Shown here piece after piece: positions 59,515 through 64,000 of a DNA stretch of 64,000 nucleotides. How positions within the stretch are numbered: the stretch's first letter is position 1; each line of letters opens with the position of its first letter. Under the pieces are notes generated by a model. That model had not been told where the DNA came from, searched no databases, and worked only from the letters and a program-made list of their open reading frames with translations. Both the position numbers and the translations under genes were made by a program. Source of the stretch: Phycomyces blakesleeanus NRRL 1555(-) (taxonomy: Eukaryota; Mucoromycota; Mucoromycetes; Mucorales; Phycomycetaceae); the NCBI RefSeq assembly GCF_001638985.1, contig NW_017265169.1:92377-156376 (forward strand), read 5' to 3'.

Positions 59515-60839
59515 GAATTTGGTACTTACAAACATTGTATTTTATGCTTCTAGCCTTTCTTTCAAACGTTCAAGCAAGCCATCAACCCTCACTTCATATT
59601 TTAGAACTCAAACACAACTTTTTCTTATAAATAATTTTAAATGTGCTAGCCCGAATTGCCCTGAGGCCATGGGTTAATTGTGCTCAAAGAATTGTTTGTA
59701 GAATCAAGATCTTTCCATTGTTTTGAAATTTAGGAATATATTTAGCCAATTGAGACATGATAGTATTAGTCCTGATAGATTCACCCTTTTCATTCAAACC
59801 AACAGTAGTGTAAGATCATCAAAAGATATTCCAGAGAAACATCGTTTGAGAAAAAGACCGAGAATAAGGCTCTGACGTGGTTATCGCCTAAAATCCTCAA
59901 TATACCCTTTTGATAAACTATTGCATTCTTTAAATAATTTTTTTTTTCAGTGAATTATTTCATTATTATTACTTTTGTAGTAAGGGGGGAGGAGATAGAG
60001 GAAGGTGCTTTGGATTGATCACAGAAACATAGCGTAGTTAAAAATTGGGTATTTAAAAGCTGATTCTTGTTATTGTAGATCAAAAATAAAAGTTGAAAAT
60101 GAAACTTGTATATTTATAAAGAAGAAACCATAATGTTTAGACACTCAACCTTAAAAACAACCCTTAAATCTTGGAAAATGTTACAAAAACCTCATACAAA
60201 AACCGTCTTTTATATATACATATACCATAGTGTAAAAGGGATAGCTGTTAATATTTCGCAATCGTGGTATATACAAAATAATGTTAATTATTTTTCCACG
60301 CAGCGATGGTCTTTATTTATAGCAATAGCTGCTAATATTTTGGTTTAATTTATTATCCAAGAATCGTATTTGTTGCTCTTGAGTTTGTAACATTTAAACA
60401 AGGGTTGGCCAAAGGTCCAAATGTTTTTGCACATTTGAGTTGATAGAATATATGAGACAGTAATGATACACATATAATTGGCTCCATTTTTTTTTGCCTT
60501 TATTAAAGCATACCATCTTTTTTCTTTCGTTCTTTTTTTCTTTCGTTCTTTACTGTCATTAATTATATATCTATTAATCATATCCTTCAGTATCATAAAA
60601 ACCTAATTTTCAGTTCATAAGATCGACAGTCACAAATAGACCATTTCCTTTTTGAGGTCCGTAGCAAGCTGTATTCAAATCTTATTCGCACACAAACCAA
60701 TTAGATAAATTCATTTTTATAGGTGTATTCGATTCTTTTTTTTTTGGATTTTGAATTTTAGATTTATTTTCTTTTTCTTTTTCTTTTTCTTCTTTTATAC
60801 ATATATCCATATTTAGTCTCAAATATAAAGTGTCATCAA
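59312..60839. other. Spacer upstream of the mannosyltransferase
   Basis: AT-rich; contains (TTGA)n at about 59480-59512. No gene is supported. A pyrimidine-rich (CTTTTT)n tract at about 60770-60800 lies just before the mannosyltransferase start and probably marks its promoter side. Confidence 0.5.
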
Positions 60840-62615
60840 ATGGGTTTCTCTACACGTAGCCCGATGTGGGCGATAGCCTTGATGGTCTACACTTGTGTGT
60901 TATATTTTATCTTTACATCTATGAGAGCATCCACCTGGTCAAATCCTCGCCTAGTTGACGATGAGCCTCAGAACCTAGCACCACCAATCATTGAACAAAT
61001 CGAAGAAATTCCAGAAGAGTGCAGCACAGAATCAGTACAGCGAAATATAGACCACAATCACGGAAATGCACATGTCCAATTTTGGCGTTATCTCTCAAAA
61101 GACGTTATTTTGTCTTATCAAAAGCAGTGGCAGGACTTCATTGCCAAGGAAAAAGCAAAGCCAGATGTCGGACAATTCAAGGGTCGTGGAATCGTACTAG
61201 TAGCGGGAAACGTCGATACCTTTGGTCGAGCGACAACAACAATCCGTATATTAAAGGAGTTTCACCACTGTACGCTTCCAATCGAAGTGTGGCACTTGCC
61301 TGATGAAATACCATCCCCAGAAATCGTAACCGAACTTGCACGTCTTGGAGCTGTTTCCCGGAGCTTTGGCGAGGAGAATCTAGTACGACCTGTGCAACAA
61401 CGAAGAGACGCCGACAAGCAGTACGTCACGTTATATCCCTCAACTAAAAAAAATCTACAGTTATCCCTACGCCATTTTTTCTTTAAGAAAAAGAGAGTAA
61501 AGAAGAGTATATATTAACATCGATATATGTATATATATATAAATGTAGATTCCAGATTAAGGCAGCTGCTATCATTAATTCGAGATTCAATGAAGTTCTT
61601 TACCTTGACTCTGACAACGTACCAGCAATTGACCCGACCTTTTTATTTGATTCGCCAGATTACAAGAGAACCGGTGCTATGTTCTGGCCTGATTTCTGGC
61701 AAGTGGATTTGAACCTTCTTTTTTTTTTACTAAGAAAAAAAAACTTGTAAAATGATCAATCATTTAGACTGACATATGCTTAATTGATAGGAAGACAAGT
61801 GGAGAAAATATTATATTTCCTATTCTTAATATTCCTTGTAAAGATGAGTGGGAACAAGAAGTAAGTTTATATACAGCTTTATTATTAGATTAATAAATGA
61901 AATAAGATTTAACAAATTAGATTCATAATTTAAATTATTCGATGTTAGTCTGGGCAAATTGTGATCAACAAGGCCAAGGCTTGGCTTCCACTACAGCTTT
62001 CGTGGTACATGCAAAACAACCATGAAATATATTTTCAGCTTCTCAACGGTGATAAGGACACATTCCAATACGCATGGAAGGTAAATATTTAATGTTATAT
62101 TAGACCCGATCTACATAGTTTTTTTTTTCTTTCTCTTAATAGATAAGTATATGTATACGAGCGTACGTGTTGATTATTATTATTACTATTATTATTTTTA
62201 GGCTCTTGATGCACCATTCTATATGGTTCCTACTTTTCTTGGCATGGGAGGAGGAATGGTCGATGGTCGATTTTGTGGTCACACAATGTTACAGTATTAT
62301 CCAGATGGAGACGAAGACAAACTCCTATTTATTCACGCCAACATGATGAAGGTTACAGATAAGTCGAGGTTTATGCAAAAAAACAGAATCGGACAAGAGG
62401 TCGAGCGACCATGGCAATTGGCAAAAAGATATACAATGAGCCGCGGCAACAAGTGGCTTCAGCCTGGATTTTACGTATCCTCTACAAATCAGCCATGTAT
62501 GGACTTTACACATCTGAAGGGAGAACCAGAATGTGCTGTAGAATCTTTTGACAAGGTTGCACCTGGTGTCCAAGATGCTTACTTTGCTATGGGTGGTATT
62601 GGTGGACGCTCATGA
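60840..62615 (+). CDS. GT71 alpha-1,2-mannosyltransferase (Mnn2/Mnn5-like)
   Basis: Golgi type II membrane enzyme that adds mannose from GDP-mannose to mannoprotein N-glycan branches. Five exons (60840-61420, 61549-61698, 61791-61860, 61949-62080, 62202-62615) join in frame to 448 residues. Residues ~8-27 (MWAIALMVYTCVLYFIFTSM) are the signal anchor. The catalytic domain follows: FKGRGIVLVAGN, IRILKEFHHCTLPIEVWHLP, then the DxD motif YLDSDNVPAIDP (D214/D216) and GAMFWPDFWKTSGENIIFPI, followed by LNIPC. It ends with GFYVSSTNQPCMD / EPECAVESF. Intron 2 uses a GC donor (TG|GCAAGT) instead of GT; this restores WKTSG, which Mnn2-type enzymes have at that place. The other introns are GT-AG. Confidence 0.93.
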
Positions 62616-64000
62616 TTTTAGAGGGTGGGGTTTACAGGTAGACGTATGCTGTTGCCCATCAATATTTGTTTATGAATTATTATCTTTTTCGTTAAATTCA
62701 AGAGAATACTCTTTACAGTAATTATAACCAGCTTGAATTTACGACCACTTTGTACACATTGAAAAAAGAAAAAGAAAAAAGAAAAATGGAGTACTGACAA
62801 GCATTGTAGAATACATATGTGAAAAACTCAATAAATAAAGACATTCATATCTCTTATTATATAGTTGGGTAATAAGCGTTAAAATAATTTATTTGCATTT
62901 TGTGGGATTAGAATCAATCAAGATTATACCCATAGTAGACATGAGATTACATACAATCAAAAGTATTAAAGAGATTCAATAAAGAACAAAATGACTGGGT
63001 AGCCATTACCAAGAAGTACTGGGCGAATCATCAAAGATTACACGTGAAGCAAACTGTGACCAGCCAACCATCTCAATTGCGATTTATTAAGTCTAGATTG
63101 TATCTAATTAAATAAGCCTTGATAAAACAAAAATCACTGCAAAGATCTTAGTAGGCTAATGAATGTCATTTGAGTAAATGACCAATTTAAATGTTCAATT
63201 TGACTTATTGAATTCAGATTCATAGCTAATTACAACAATGAATGTTAGAAATATGAGTGGCCGATATGTATATCAAACAAATTACGACGCCTGAAACAAA
63301 GTAACAAAAATAAAATAAATTAAGACGTGATGGTTTGGAAATTGTTTCTGAGCGGGAGAGTTCGGGCTTGTGATGTTCAATTAATGGCGCTGTAAAACAA
63401 GTCCAATACGTGGACACTTGGCCCAGAACTTCCTTCTCTGGTTAAAAGAAAGACCCCCTCATCTGAGTAGGAGGAAGAGTTTGTAATCCAAGACGGTTCT
63501 AGCTGCCAAACTGGCTCCTATGCGAGTTTATTAAGATAAGGGACATATCATCAAGGGACCTAAGTACTAGTTTTATGAAAACTGAAATATCACATCATCC
63601 ATTCCTTTACTAACAGCTTCTTGTTGCTGTAAGAATTTTCCGTATTTTGTTTTTCTTTTTCTTGTTATCATTTTGTTCTTCTTTTAGTCAATAAGAAGCC
63701 AGTTTCTTTTTTGGCAATGATACATGGTCCCGAAGAATCGGGCTAGAAAAGTATTCATCGCTTCTCCCTATACTTGATCTTGATAAATAAAATAAAAATC
63801 AAGATAGGCTTGATTAAAGCCACACTATCCGGAGGCGCCTTTTAGTATAATACTTTACTTTTGGTGTGATCAAAAGTCTGGACCAGACAGGTTTCATAAC
63901 TTTAGACAAAAGTAAAGTCGATACATTGCCTTTTTTTCCCAGTGATTAATCAACACAAAATATCTAGATCAAAACCACGTTGAAGAGTAAGTGCATTGAT
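62616..64000. other. 3' flank of the mannosyltransferase gene, no gene seen
   Basis: AATAAATAAAG near 62832 could serve as a poly(A) signal. The remainder to the window end has no supported frame and no recognised element. Confidence 0.5.

Overview
The window looks like nuclear DNA of an early-diverging fungus, most likely Mucoromycota (a Mucorales-type genome). The spacers are AT-rich and full of microsatellites. Genes carry short GT-AG introns. The gene set (DEP-DEP-RGS protein, CaMKK-like kinase, GT71 mannosyltransferase, PA-TM-RING ligase, GID4, CENP-S/MHF1) is fungal, and the mobile elements (a PIF/Harbinger transposon and a decayed Fanzor/TnpB-like gene) suit that lineage. The species was not identified.

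Layout. (1) About 370-7900 is a decayed ribosomal DNA locus. It has an IGS-like satellite (370-3255), an 18S relic that has lost its centre and its decoding region (3700-4370), an ITS-like stretch, a short 28S 5' piece (4870-5020), three tandem ~840-bp modules each containing 28S 3'-region sequence (5457-7600), and a 28S 3' end (to ~7897). (2) 7.9-19.9 kb is mostly spacer, with a 53-aa probable mitochondrial protein, a conserved small unknown protein, RPS5 (uS7) and a broken RPL35 (uL29) fragment. (3) 20-29 kb holds a 400-aa seven-TM protein with a 12-nt microexon, two paralogous stand-alone WWE-like microproteins, GID4 (substrate receptor of the GID/CTLH ubiquitin ligase) and CENP-S/MHF1. (4) 30.7-43.2 kb holds a type I membrane protein with a PPxY tail, a CaMKK-like kinase, a PA-TM-RING ubiquitin ligase, a disordered protein and an Sst2/FlbA-type RGS protein. 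(5) 47.3-49.25 kb is a Fanzor/TnpB-like pseudogene, followed by 7 kb with no visible gene. (6) 56184-59308 is a complete PIF/Harbinger transposon with perfect 32-bp inverted repeats, subterminal repeats and two intact genes. (7) 60.8-62.6 kb is a GT71 alpha-mannosyltransferase that uses one GC-AG intron.

The genes form no single pathway. Two loose themes are visible: signalling (orphan 7TM protein, RGS regulator, CaMKK-like kinase) and ubiquitin-dependent turnover (GID4, PA-TM-RING, a PPxY membrane protein that could be an Nedd4/Rsp5 target, and WWE-like proteins, whose family often works with ubiquitin or ADP-ribose). Exon structures were assembled by eye. Each multi-exon model listed keeps frame through every junction, but none was checked against transcripts or databases.
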